Shown here one piece after another: positions 1 through 12,179 of a stretch of 64,000 nucleotides of DNA (the stretch's first letter is position 1; each line of letters opens with the position of its first letter). The translations under genes were made by a program, and so were the position numbers. Source of the stretch: Primula veris (Eukaryota; Streptophyta; Magnoliopsida; Ericales; Primulaceae); contig OY821747.1 in NCBI GenBank assembly GCA_963682055.1, positions 20,768,126 to 20,832,125 on the forward strand, given 5' to 3'. Below the pieces are notes generated by a model, which was not told the origin of the DNA, made no database searches, and saw only the letters and a program-made list of their open reading frames with translations.

Positions 1-980
1 AGATTTCATACAAACCGTACATTAAATGTACGGTTTGCATGTATTCTGTGCAAACCGTAAAAGTAATGTACGGTTTGTACCCCTGATTTAAGCAGCGTCA
101 TTTTACGAATGTATTTTTTGCACTGAATCACGGTTTGTATTTGATTTCTATGTTTGATTTGTAAGTTTTATTTTTACCTGAGTTGGAATATTATAAATTC
201 GTAAGTTTAATTTGATTCGTATGTTTGATTTGTACGTTATAAATTCGTAAGTTTAATTTGATTCGTATGTTTGATTTGTATGTTTGTAAAAAATATTCTG
301 TATTTTAATTGATAGGACCAATATTCATAACCAAACAATGATAACTCAATTTTTTAATTATAACCAAACACATTTAATGATAACCAAACAATGATAACTC
401 AATTTTTTTATAAAACGGATAAAATATCAACAACCCCAATTTTTATTGGTGATTTGGGCAAACAAACTAATTAAAAAAACATAATTTTATAAAAACACAT
501 AATTTTCAAAACGGGTAAATATTAATAAAACGTAACAATTTTTATTTTTCTCAATCAAAACAAATAACCATCATAACCAAACCATTAGTAATAAATATCT
601 AAATAACACAAATTTAAATAAAAATCCTAATTTTTTTATTAAATGGGACAAATATCAACAATTATTATAATTTCTATAATTAATATAAACAAACAACAAA
701 CAATTATATATACCTAAGTGAATTATGGATTTGCATATTTTATATATTTTTTACTATTTTACAAATTGAAATTACAAAAAAAAAAAAAAAAAAAAAAATA
801 CATGCAAACCGTAAAAAAAATTTACGGTTTGCAAAAATACATGCAAACCGTAGATTTTTTTTACGGTTTGCATGTATTTTTGCAAACCGTAAATTTTTTT
901 TACGGTTTGCATAAAAACACTGCAAACCGTAAAATTTTTTTACGGTTTGTGCGTTTTTTCAGAAAAAGTGTAGTATAAAA
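1..980. repeat. Arm of an element built from inverted AAACCGTA motifs
   Basis: Two inverted motif pairs lie at 11-80 and four more at 803-945, each of the form TGCAAACCGTA ... TACGGTTTGCA around an A/T spacer. The DNA between (100-780) is A/T-rich with no gene. The right edge, near 950-980, reads as the reverse complement of the start of a similar arm at 44966-45000, so the two are copies of one element family in opposite orientation. Arrays of short direct and inverted motifs near the ends are typical of CACTA-type DNA transposons, but no clear CACTA terminus or target duplication was found. The short open frames here (718-978) are products of the repeat. Confidence 0.6.
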
Positions 981-2237
981 ATCCAATCTCTATTTAATTA
1001 GCTGCAATCCATTGGAATAATGAATATAACAACTTAACTTATATACACCGACATTGATACAACTAACTAACTGCTCTTAATTTAGCTGTTAGCTGGTGGA
1101 GTAATGACATGTGTAGCTCATTATATTTATTCCCACTTTTCCATCTTATACTATAATATTATTATGTGCAATTCTAATTGATACAAACGTTTGTATCTGT
1201 GGAAATGATACAGTTTTGTGGAAAATATATGAAATTACATATATGGACATTGGCTTTGTAACTGATTACGGTTTTGGTTTTGTTTCGTTAGTGGATACGT
1301 GAAGTTTGTTATTTCCACACATTTCCATTTTACTCAAGTGTGTAAGTAAATTCAATGAATATTGTCATTATGTTATTGATTCACTCTTAATTTCACTTAT
1401 TTTCTAAATTCACTTAAATCTAATCATAGTTTTAGACTATTATTAATGTAAATCTAATTTTATTTTACAAAAATGTATCATGTTTACGCTTCTTTAATTA
1501 TTGAATCCTGAAAAAAATAATCTCATCAACTAATTAAAAAATTGACTACGGAATAAGATTGGTGCGCATTTAGTAATGCAACAAACATTATACTTTTGTC
1601 ATCTTAAACACAATAGTATATTGACAAGTCTAATTCAAAACTCTCACATTTAACTATTGTAGTTAATACTAAACCACTATTTCATCTCCTTACATAAAGT
1701 AATTACTATCCCAACTCCAATTGTATAAATAAGTGTCATTCTTGCTATTATTCTTTTAACTAAAACCAAAAGTTTAAGACTCGCAAATATTTATAGTTTT
1801 AGGTAATATTAGATATATAATTATCTATTTGGTTTTACAATAACATCTATTGCAAATGATGTTGTATTTGACTTAGGGACTTAAGTTTATTTCTTCATTT
1901 TATCTCTATGATAATGTCATCATCAAATCAAATTGTATTTCACAATATTCCTATTCAAAACATCTCCCTTTTTATCGAAAATACTATCGTTTCTTAAGGT
2001 GAATCGTTTGAAGTTGTTAACCAAATTAGCAACTTTCAATCGGAAGTATTCCTATTAAATAAAAAATCGCATTTACATTAGAACAATGTACATATCTGCT
2101 TACTCCAATTTAAATTAAGTGAAGGAAGGTGTAGTAAGGCCACCGAGTTTCGGTCGCTAGTGTAGTTAACTACAAATATCAAGCGCAACATATCATTTAC
2201 CGATAAAATAATAAAATGTTGGAAAGAAAATAAGAAA
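981..2237. other. Intergenic, A/T-rich
   Basis: I see no supported gene, RNA or clear transposon end in this stretch. It is A/T-rich with frequent stops in all frames. Confidence 0.5.
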
Positions 2238-2312
2238 CGCCCACCGAGGGGCTTAAACCCTCTCGACCACAAGGTTAAGAGCCTTGCACTCTACCAATTG
2301 AGCTAGACGGGG
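2238..2312 (-). tRNA. tRNA-Lys(CUU)-like gene, probably degenerate
   Basis: The minus strand reads as a plant tRNA-Lys with anticodon CTT inside an intact anticodon arm (CAAGG CTCTTAA CCTTG). Box A (TAGCTCAATTGGTAG) is nearly canonical. Deviations are a C-C mismatch at the first acceptor pair where G-C is usual, a 7-nt variable loop instead of 5, a G-T pair in the D stem, and T-loop TTTAAGC in place of TTCRANY, which loses C56. The T stem GAGGG/CCCTC is still perfect. A T-rich tract suitable for Pol III termination follows on the minus strand. I read it as a decaying tRNA gene; its 5' half is also duplicated next door. Confidence 0.7.
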
Positions 2313-2636
2313 TTCTTGTTATTTAACTCACTGTAAATATATTACTCGTAATACTTATTTCGGTAATGGAGACGTGACTCATTTTCTTTTCTTTTTATTA
2401 CTTATATTCATTTCTTTGTTAGCATTAATTAGCCTCCATAACACATTAACACCGATTAAGAGCCTTGCGCTCTACCAATTGAGCTAGACGGGGTTCTTGT
2501 TATTTAACTCACTCTAAATATATTACTCATAATACTTATTTTGGTAATGAAGACGTGACTCATTTTCTTTTCTTTTTATTACTTCTATTCATTTCTTTGT
2601 TAGCATTAATTAGCCTCCATAACACATTAGCACCCG
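2275..2636. repeat. Tandem duplication, 181-bp period, carrying half a tRNA
   Basis: Copy 1 (2275-2455) and copy 2 (2456-2636) are nearly identical. Each begins with the anticodon-to-5'-end half of the tRNA-Lys (minus strand; 2275-2312 and 2456-2493) followed by about 143 bp of upstream flank. The second copy keeps the canonical D-stem base (GAGC) that the first has lost. The breakpoint lies inside the anticodon region. Confidence 0.85.
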
Positions 2637-2725
2637 AAATAAATTACTTTTGTAGTAAAAATGTACACCAACGTTTTCTTTTATGTCTGGGGTTATATAT
2701 ATGAGTACTGTTATATATACCCTTA

Positions 2726-3483
2726 GAGCATTTTCAACAATATGTACAAATTTTATCTATATCTATAAGGTTATATGGCTATATAACCCTATATAATCAA
2801 ATGTTGCACAACAATCAATTATATCTCCTACTAATATTTAATTAAAATAATAATTTATTTTTATTTTTGGAACCTACTGTATATTCTTACATCACCAAAG
2901 GGTCAAAATCCCCAAATTTTATCTACTTCGATTCACTACATATAAAGTTTCATTTGATATATTTCTCAGTTTACTCTCAACTCTAATCCAATCTTTCAAA
3001 TCATGAACTCCATTTGGATGCTTAATCTGATCAATTTTTATACCTGCATATATATATATATATATATATATGGGGAATGATACATATAAATTGGATCTCT
3101 AAAACCATCAAAATTTAACTCGAAATCCATGATGAATATGTCATATATGTGTTCTTTGAAAAACTCGAGATTGAAAGGCGGTCAATTGAAAGGCAGTGGA
3201 GAAGTGTTTAAGAAGAAGGATGGGGGAACTTAGAGAGAGAAAGGCAAAATGTAAAATGAGGGGAGAAAAAGAGATGAGAAGGTTTTATTCGGTGGGGTCC
3301 ACCATACCAAATGTCACAATATTTACCAAAAAAACCTGTCTAGGTGTAGAGATAAATCCTAAAGAATTTTAACTTTATACATATATATATTAGGCTATAT
3401 GATCATTGTTGAGTATCAAAATTTATTAAAATTGTATTAGTCAATAGATATAAAACTTCTTATATAAACCGTTGATAATGCTC
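2726..3483. mobile_element. PIF/Harbinger-like MITE, TTA target duplication
   Basis: The left end GAGCATTTTCAACA is mirrored by TGTTGATAATGCTC-like sequence at the right end, and the element is flanked by TTA on both sides (2723-2725, 3484-3486). A TTA/TAA 3-bp target duplication with GAGCATT-type termini is the signature of PIF/Harbinger MITEs. It contains a (TA)n run at 3048-3071 and no coding capacity. Confidence 0.75.
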
Positions 3484-3486
3484 TTA

Positions 3487-5440
3487 AAAACCCTTAAAAC
3501 TAATTTGAAAAATATACTCGAATGACGTGAAGTATCCTAATCAGCTTTTTTCTTGACACCCTGGCATGTGACATAAAAAAGAAAGGTCAACCCATTTTCA
3601 ATGTTAATCTTAACCATCTCACTTACTCATTTGATTTTTCATCCATTATTATTATTTATATACGAGTGATGCTAAGGCTACCCATAAAAATGTCCTTGAA
3701 AATCATACATGATAAAGTGAAATAGTCATAGTAATTATTTTCTCTGACCAAAATCTCAAATCTCAAAAATAAAAAAGCGTACGTGTAAAATAAATTACTT
3801 GTTATTTATAACATTTGTTTTCTATGAGTTTGTTGTGTTTCTATTTTTTACATATTTATCTATCCAAATATACATAAAATTCTATAATTTGATAAATCAA
3901 AATATAAATATTCAATATAATAAAAACTCAACCTACTAAAAACTCAAATAAAAATATATTACAACTCTAGTTGAGCTTAAATTTAAATATTAATTAAAAA
4001 TAATTTTTTTTTGTTAAATCTAAAAACACAACTCACTAAAAACTCAAATAAAAATATACTAGAACTCTAATTAAAGCTAACATAAATTTAAATATTAATT
4101 AAAAAAAAATGTTAAATATAGTATTACTAATAATCAAAACTCTTGATGACGTGGATATGTCATGTAATGTGACACATCAGTGGATTGATTTTTTGAGTAG
4201 GAAAAATGTGTCAGCAAAAACATTTTACTATGTATATGAATGATATCTGCATAATCAATCATATATATACATGCAATTTTGCAATACGAAATTTGTTTTA
4301 TTTAACTGTCGGAATTGTATATTTTCAAATTTAGTCACATAGTTAACATGCTAACTTATATGAATAATTTTTAAAAGTTATAATTTACACCAATTTTACG
4401 TTGTAAAATGGCACATATTTCCTTGTAAATGAGGAATAAGTAGTATATGGTATATACCCACATTGTTTTATAAAATTATGTCTCAACTTTGTGACGTCTA
4501 TGCTACATCATGGTGATACACAAAATTTTATACCATTACAGCAATACTACTTCCAAAACCACAAGAAAAATATATCTCAAGTAGTTAGAAAGTCTACAAT
4601 TGGTCCTTTTGCTTTATTTCTCACTATTGATCATGTCGCTGTTTTTCTTTTCTACCTCTTTTTAGTGGCTATAGGGATTTTGACGGCTTATTGGTGACTT
4701 GGTACCAAGTCTAGTCACTAGTGTGACCATTTATATAATTTCTTCTGGAAATTTCCATTAGTTAAAATAGTCAAATATTGAGCCTCCTAAGCTAGTTCTT
4801 GGATCATTCCTATAATTAATTTGTTTTCAATGACAACATCACTTACATATTACTACCATTCAACCGTATGCATATACGGAATATACACGACAAAGAAAAT
4901 GTCAAAACACAGCTTCATTAGATAAAGTTTTGTTCTGTCATGGGTACTAAACAAGTGTATAATATTCCTAATCAATTGCACATATAGTGGTAACACAAAA
5001 CCAGTATATAGTGTATTAGTTATCCATTTTAGTAACTGAGAAGATTCTTCTATAAAAGAAAGGCATCAAATTACCAATACGGTAATTTTTCGAATAAAAT
5101 TTCTCTAATTTTGATGAAAACAATTATAACTAGAATTTTGCATCACTATGATCACAATTTTTTAAAGTGTCAAGTCTTTCTGCAGAAGAGAATGATTTAT
5201 CGAGGAAATTTCTTATCTACATGAGTTTTTCCTGATCATTTAGTTTTTGTATATATTTTTCACAATAAATCTTATTGGTATGCACAAAATCCATTAAACT
5301 ATGGCTTATAGTCATGAGCCCGAGAAAGAAAGTAAATATATTAATGAACCCTCTAGAACTAACCATACTGGTCAAAATTTGAACATGCCACACTTCTCTT
5401 TCTTGGCAAAGAACATATAGTGGTCAACCATGCGTGTGTG
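3487..5440. other. Intergenic with a diverged internal duplication
   Basis: No gene is supported. Two diverged copies of a roughly 95-bp A/T-rich unit lie at about 3926-4020 and 4028-4118, sharing ACTAAAAACTCAAATAAAAA and TTTAAATATTAATTAAAAA blocks. A 68-codon open frame at 4491-4697 has no recognisable feature and is not called. Confidence 0.5.
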
Positions 5441-5458
5441 TATATATATATATATAGC
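5441..5458 (+). promoter_or_regulatory. TATA run of the calmodulin-like gene
   Basis: A (TA)n stretch lies about 135-150 bp before the ATG at 5593 and is followed by a short A/C-rich leader, as expected for a plant core promoter with a 5' UTR of roughly 100 nt. Position is the only evidence. Confidence 0.5.
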
Positions 5459-5592
5459 CACACTTACATAAACATTTCAATTCTTCAAGGCATTGTTAAA
5501 CACACCTCTAAACACATCCAAAAATCATTAAAAAAAAAAGTTGTTTTTACCTTCAATTTTTTCGTGCCAAAACCAACAAACGTTTCCTATTT

Positions 5593-6030
5593 ATGGACAA
5601 GAAGCAACAATACTCTAGAGTGTTCGACCGCTTCGATGAGAACAAAGACGGAAAAATATCCCCAGCTGAGCTTCGCCTCTGCCTGCGCTCCATCAACGAT
5701 GGTGATGGAATAATCTCACAGGCAGAGGCGGAGGCTGTTGTTTTACTAATGGACTCAGATGGCGATGGACTCTTAGGGGTTGAGGATTTTATCCGTTTGG
5801 TCGAAGGAGGGGAAGAAGACGAAAAGTTAAGCGATTTAAGAGAGGCTTTTAGGATGTACTACGAGAAAGAAGGCGATCATGGGGTTATAACACCTAAGAG
5901 CTTGAAGAGAATGCTTAGTAAGCTTGGGGAGAAGAAAACGGTCGATGAGTGCCAGTGTATGATAGCTAGGTACGATGCTAATGGTGACGGTGTTCTTTGT
6001 TTCGATGAATTTAGGAATATGATGTCTTGA
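5593..6030 (+). CDS. Calmodulin-like EF-hand calcium-binding protein (CML)
   Basis: This intronless gene encodes 145 residues, a normal length for plant CML calcium sensors, which bind Ca2+ and relay signals by binding target proteins in the cytosol or nucleus. EF-hand loop 1 is at residues 15-26 ([12 protein letters not shown]), loop 2 at 54-65 ([12 protein letters not shown]) and loop 4 at 128-139 ([12 protein letters not shown]), all with acidic residues at the coordinating positions. Loop 2 ends in Asp instead of Glu. The third hand, around residues 91-103 ([13 protein letters not shown]), has lost the DxDxDG pattern and probably does not bind calcium. Three active hands with a dead third hand recall the CML38/CML39 and rgs-CaM group, but I cannot fix the exact orthologue. 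There is no myristoylation signal or membrane segment. A longer out-of-phase frame at 5420-5713 overlaps the start and is not coding. Confidence 0.93.
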   Translation: MDKKQQYSRVFDRFDENKDGKISPAELRLCLRSINDGDGIISQAEAEAVVLLMDSDGDGLLGVEDFIRLVEGGEEDEKLSDLREAFRMYYEKEGDHGVITPKSLKRMLSKLGEKKTVDECQCMIARYDANGDGVLCFDEFRNMMS

Positions 6031-6204
6031 TCAGTCTAGCCGTTTCTAGCCTTTCTAGTGGTGTAATCGATGTATAGCATTCGATTTATTGATTCTTTTA
6101 CTGAATAGCATGTACTTGGTCTTATTTGGCAACTTATGCTGTATGCCACAAAGTAAATAGCTGTTTTGTAATTTATGCAGCATATGTGTTTATTTATTTT
6201 ATTG

Positions 6205-6210
6205 AATAAA
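6205..6210 (+). terminator. Poly(A) signal AATAAA of the CML gene
   Basis: AATAAA occurs 175 bp after the stop codon, in a T-rich 3' region. Confidence 0.55.
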
Positions 6211-7170
6211 GGTATTATTTATGTCCTGTAACAAGTTGTTCTTGATACCTCATGATACATTGATACAAACAAACCGTGTATCAATCGTGTATTTATCCGG
6301 AAGCACAAATTATAGGTCATTCAACTCTTGATAGTTAAAAAATACTGTACAAACATACTGTTTAAGCATTCTGCAGAATGACTGTAAAAAGACTTCTTAC
6401 TAGAAATGTCACTTTGGTACATTTCACTACTCACCATCACTAATGGATGAACATGTTAAAGCCTTAAGCTTAGGGAGCTTGTATATGTTCATCCTCAGTT
6501 CTAAATCCAATTTGTTCACTTTTTTTAACACCATTAACTACGTTTATAATGCCTTTATGCTGGATTTTTGATAAACGTTATAAAGAGACTTTTCGCTTGT
6601 ATCAGTTTCTAGCTTCCGTGCAGCTCCAAGCTCATGCTCGATAAAAAAAAAAAAGTGCAAGTTGCAGGTGACATCAAGAGCTTACCTGATAACTGTTTTA
6701 AATGCCCGCTTCAGAGTGTAATAGCTAGAACTAAAAGTTTGATAAAAGAAAACTCAACTTTAAAAGCTTTATAGAACGTTTTAAGCCGGCTTCATGCTTT
6801 TTACGCTTTTAACATAGCTCTTGTAAAATCGTTTCGGCTAATATACTCTAATCCCCATTCTCAACACAAGAATAATTTAAGTTCATAGATTAGATTATAT
6901 ACTTGGATTATAACAACTTGACTGCAAATAAAATTCCAACATCGCCATGATACTCCATAAGCTTGCTTCTAAACGTCGAAGATTTTAGAAAGGAACACGT
7001 TGACAGACTATCTGAAGTGTCTAATTTTCGATCTGTAAAAAAGAAAACATAAGACAAATGGACAGACAAAGTTACGAAAATTGATTCACAAATTCCCATG
7101 ATACTTCATATCTCCCATTCTCCACGTAACAAGAATTAACAATTGTGGCAAAACAGCTCCACAAAAATAT
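6211..7170. other. Intergenic between two convergent genes
   Basis: This lies between the 3' ends of the CML gene (+) and the epimerase gene (-). A 63-codon minus frame at 6908-7099 shows no recognisable domain and may simply be distal 3' flank of the epimerase. Confidence 0.5.
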
Positions 7171-7173
7171 CAC

Positions 7174-7248
7174 TTTATTTCGGACAACCCTTGGAAGATG
7201 ATAAGAAAGCTTGCCAAGTAAAATATAGTGACTGGGTTAACATTTATT
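7174..7248 (-). terminator. Poly(A) signals of the epimerase gene
   Basis: Two AATAAA hexamers on the minus strand (7243-7248 and 7174-7179) lie 51 and 120 bp beyond the stop codon, matching a short 3' UTR. Confidence 0.55.
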
Positions 7249-7298
7249 CAGTAAGGCACACATCTTGCCTGTATAAATCATTTCTAATGTAGAGTTAA

Positions 7299-10200
7299 CT
7301 ATGGTGCTTCATCAACGCTCTTCCTCAATAGTGATATGACTTGATCAGGATATGCAGCTCCGAATACAGAGCTCCCTGCAACTATACAATTAGCTCCAGC
7401 CGCAGCTGCCACATCAATAGTGGAAGGCCCCAAACCTCCATCCACCTACAAAACAAACACGTATGCATACGTATAATACAACGCGAGACTAAATAAGTAG
7501 AGGAAGTGACTAACTGGATGCCAACATTGAGTGTAACCTTGATCACAGTTGTAATAAGAAACAAAACGTATTGGCAACAGTGGTAGTTTTAGCTGTAAAG
7601 TCATTAGTAATCCCACTTTAATGATTCGCTGCTCACCATATGTAAAAGGAAACTATGGACTTTTTCGCTATAATTCTATTCATCAATGTATCTTACATAA
7701 GGTCTGCCATTATTGTCAATCTCAAAAGGGAATACGGTGATAATCTATGCTAATATGAGTTATGAGTGTTAAAAATGTATACCCAGAGTAAGCCCTTGGG
7801 CAAAATGAGTTGTTCCAACATCTAGTCAAAGCTCGGCCTATATCTTAACCAGCTCAGAAGGCATTGAAGTGACAGGTTGGTACGGGAGAAGAAATAAGCA
7901 TGCAATTTTAAATATCTGAATGCAAGTCCTAGATCACAAAGTTAAGGTAGTAATTCTATTTCTTAGCAGTGTCCAAGTCATACACAGATAGTTTGTTATA
8001 AATTAATTTTGGTTACAAGATAGCATGGGAAACCCAGGAGTTGTGGGTTAGGGAATTTCGTACTTTAAGCCATGTGTTTGAACTTCAGCTTACCAAATGA
8101 AAATATTTACAAAGGCCCATAGCCAACGAACCCAGTAAATTAGCAATAACTTTTAACTCTCTAGCCCTTTCGCATACAATTTGGCATTTGCAACAAAAAA
8201 AATTGGTTCTCTGACCAAATGCTATACATAATTTACCAAAAAAACAATGTAGCAACAAGGCCTACAGTTAATATCACTCGATGTTTGAAGTTCTCAGCAA
8301 AGCTATCATAAGCATTATAAAAGGTAAGAAGAAGCATAAATGCATATCAAGTTTGACCCATAGGCAACACATCATGCTTTTTGACAAGGGATTCCAAGAA
8401 AAACCGACGTACGCAAACAAAGCTAATTCTCAACTTATATTACTTTTGTTCTTGCCTATAACTCTTGCCATAACTTTAGTTACCAGATGAATAATGTATG
8501 CCCAATGTGAAAATGTATATAGTTCAAACCATAGAACTAGCCTTACCTCTATATCAAGGGATGGGTACTTCTTTCTTAGTGTACGCACCTGAAATGTAAA
8601 CCGCTAATTAGTAAGTAAATCCTAAGCACAGAGAGAGAGAGAGAGAGAGGAGCGAAAGAAGGAAAAAACTATAATTACTTTATCCATCATTTCCGGCATA
8701 AACTTCTGGCCACCAAACCCCGGTTCTACAGTCATAACAAGAACCATGTCCACACAATTTTCACCATCAAGCTGTTAGATCAGAGGAACAAAGACACTTG
8801 ATACATAAATTACAATGTTTCTTAATCAGTTCGAATACCAACTACTACTTTATATGCAAAATAACGAAGAACACGAAATAACAAAATATTTGGATTACTA
8901 ACCAGTGGAAAAACCTCTTCAATAGAGGTTCCTGGTCTTAAAGCCACACCAGGTTTCATGCCCTTAGACTTTATCTTCAGAATAAGATCTTCCCAGTTAT
9001 CTATCAAAAGAAACCACGTCAACTTTCCTCACATCACAATAGCATTAGAAGTTTAAAACAAAACAAAACCACTTTGTATATATTGCAATATTGAGTACAA
9101 CATTACTTCACCTTTGGACACCTCGACATGAAAGGTGAAACCCGAAGCACCAGCTTTCCCAAATGGCTCCACATAATCAAGGGGATTAGTGACCATCAGA
9201 TGGCAATCCAAATATGCACTAAAGAATCATAAATTCAAATAAACATATAATCACTTCTGGCTGAGAACTATCACTGTTGGATATGATATGAGTAATTAAG
9301 TTCATTAAAAGGAGGTAGTGAAAGATTACTCTGTGTGCTTTCTGAGACTTTGAATAACCGGAGCACCAATGGTAAGGTTCGGGACAAAGTGTCTGAAAAG
9401 GAAAGCTAACACGATCTTAGGCAAATACTATTGTAATAAAGTATTATAGTTAATACTGGTGAGAGCAAGCACATTTCGGTATAAGCTGAACTCCAACCTA
9501 CCCATCCTGCAAGATCGTCAACACAAAAAAAGAACAAAGTCAAACACAGTTATACAGACACATGCATACACTAAAAGGAGCATTTTTTTAATTTCCTTAG
9601 ATGCATTATTGACTGATTTTTGAAGTTAACATTTTCTGCCGAAAATTGAAATGGTATTATTAAGGCCAAGATATTCTCATATTCTGGTCAGGATAATTTT
9701 TTTTTTTGCTCTATGTACTTTTCAAAATCTGCGTATCGGTGTTGCAAAATAGTGTCTTACTGGAAAACATCAGATCAGCGAAGAAAAATGCATTCCAAAA
9801 TATCAGCTACATAGAAAATGATGTTGACAGAAATGGATGAGACCAAACCCATCTCCAGTCGATTAGCTAGCACAGATATTGAAGAAAAAAAAATGGAACG
9901 AGAAAACTAGGTAAAAAGGTAAAATCACCCTGAAGTCATACAATCCAAACAACTGACCGTTAGTGCTCAAATGGAAAGGTCGGATGGTACATATTGACTG
10001 AATCCAAATATCAAAATACATGGAGCAACTGCAAAGCACCCAATATTACAAGCTGTCTAGTTGCATTTTATCTAAATAAAATGTAGGTGGGAAAGAACAT
10101 ATATTTTATAAGACCTATTTGGCATTAAATGGAGAGAGTGATATTTACTTCACTCTATTCATCAAAATTGACATTATACAATACCGAAGAAAGCGAGAGA

Positions 10201-12146
10201 GAGATCGATCTCACCAACAAAGACATCGTTTCTACAGCCTTTGTTTTATAGTGACTAAATTGTAAAATACAATAGCTTCTTGAATAACTAAACTATTGTA
10301 TCTAACTGAAATTCCTCAAAAGTGTACAGTATGATATAACTAGTGTTCTAAAAGGCACGCCTAGGCGGAAATAAGACGGCGCCTAGGCGGTAGGAGGAGC
10401 CTAGAAGCCTAACAAATTAAGCGAGATTAGACGGTGATTAAGCGAAATTAGGCGTGATTAGGCGCTAGGCGGCCAACTTTCGCCTAAATTCCCTCTTGCG
10501 CCTTTTAGAACATTGGATATAACCGATGGAGGTTAAATTTCAGGGTTACTTATTCCTAGTTTTTTTTTTTTTAAACAGATTACCTTATTCTTAGTTTAAT
10601 ACAAAGGATTTAGCCTTAATAATTTAACCTAGGCAATAAATATATATTAAATGAATATACATTAGGGTTTTCACCCGCGTAGGCACTCCCAGAAGGCAGC
10701 CTAAATACTTGTTATGTATTCAAAGATACCGACACTAAGTAATCAGGAAGAAAATCTATTCGAACAGGAAAAGAAAATATCAGACTGGTATTCTAAACAC
10801 TAACTATTCAATACAATTTTCCAATCTTTAAATTCATTTCCCGCCTCCTCTATAGGACCTTTACTAAGTCATCGGAGGGTAGTCAGTTGAAAAACAGCCA
10901 ACACCCCTGACCTAGAGTTGGTTCTTTTGCGAGAAACCCCTAGAAAAAGATGGAAAAAGCTGCCCTACGAAGACGAATTATCATTGGTCTAGCGACCGAA
11001 ATGAAACAAATCTCTGAATTCTATTTTAAGGTACATCAATAACACAATTCGTATCCAATTTATTCTATCTAACTGAAACTCCCCAATATCGTACAGTACG
11101 ATGGTAGAACAAAGCAATTCGTATCTAACTAGAATTCCCCCAAATAGTACTCCATGAATATGAACATGATCCATATCTAATCTAATAAATTTAACTGAAA
11201 TTTTCCAAGTCGTACAGTGACCACTGACCACAATTCATAAACTGTATAATATAAACTAGTAATATCTACCTGATAATTCCCCCAAATTATACAGCATGGT
11301 AAAACCACAATTCAGTACAAAATGGCAGAAACAATCTGATCTTAAAACAATAATTTTTAATAAGCAGGGCACATTTCCAGATAAACCCATAATAAAAAGA
11401 ATGATTAGCTCTTTGAGTATCCATTCTAATCAATTGTAGTTATCTAATAATATTACCTAACTGAAAAATTCTCCAAAATTATACAGTATGACACTATAAC
11501 ACAACTCATATTTTTTTTGTATAACCGTTCCTCATATTTAATCTAATTTATATATTTAACTGAAATTTTCTCCAAAAGGCCAAATGTAAATGCATAATCA
11601 TGGTATAATAAAACAATTCACTATAAAAAACATGCCAGTGATTTGACCTGAACTAGAACAAGGAATATTAATCATGGGAGATAAATTTCAATATAAAAAA
11701 AAATACAAATAAGAAAAGGAAAAAAAAACAAAACACCCATAGTTTTTTCCAAGCCAAAAGCTGAAACAAAGAAAACAGCTTTCAAACAGGTTTATACACA
11801 CACCTCATATCTCTAAGTATATTAGTAATATAAATAAGTATATCTATAACTATCAAATTTATTACAATCTAGCACACCACGTAACTAAAGTACATATATG
11901 AGTCCTAACAAATGATTATTTATTATTATATGATTAAGTATCTAGATACTATAATCATATAATAAAAGAATTCACTATAATAAGCATATCAGTGATTTGA
12001 GCTGAACTAGAAAAATATTAACCATCGGAGATAAAAATATAAATAAGAATGATTAAACATCTCACTAATAACACAGTTGATCCTCCAACTATCAAACTTA
12101 TTACAATCTAGCACACCACATTACTAAAGTGCACATCTAAGTCCTA

Positions 12147-12179
<33 letters not shown>

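Noticed and set aside
718..978. Small ORFs on both strands
   Set aside because: Produced by the inverted AAACCGTA motif array.
2456..2493. Second tRNA-Lys gene
   Set aside because: Only the 5' half is present; no T arm, variable loop or 3' acceptor strand.
4491..4697. 68-codon ORF with a hydrophobic end
   Set aside because: No homology that I recognise, no promoter or poly(A) signal; A/T-rich chance frame.
5420..5713. 97-codon frame overlapping the CML start
   Set aside because: Out of phase with the EF-hand frame and reading through the TATA run.
6908..7099. 63-codon minus ORF downstream of RPE
   Set aside because: No domain, no conserved feature; probably 3' flank.
8822..9022. Independent 66-codon minus gene
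   Set aside because: It is exon 5 of RPE with read-through into introns.
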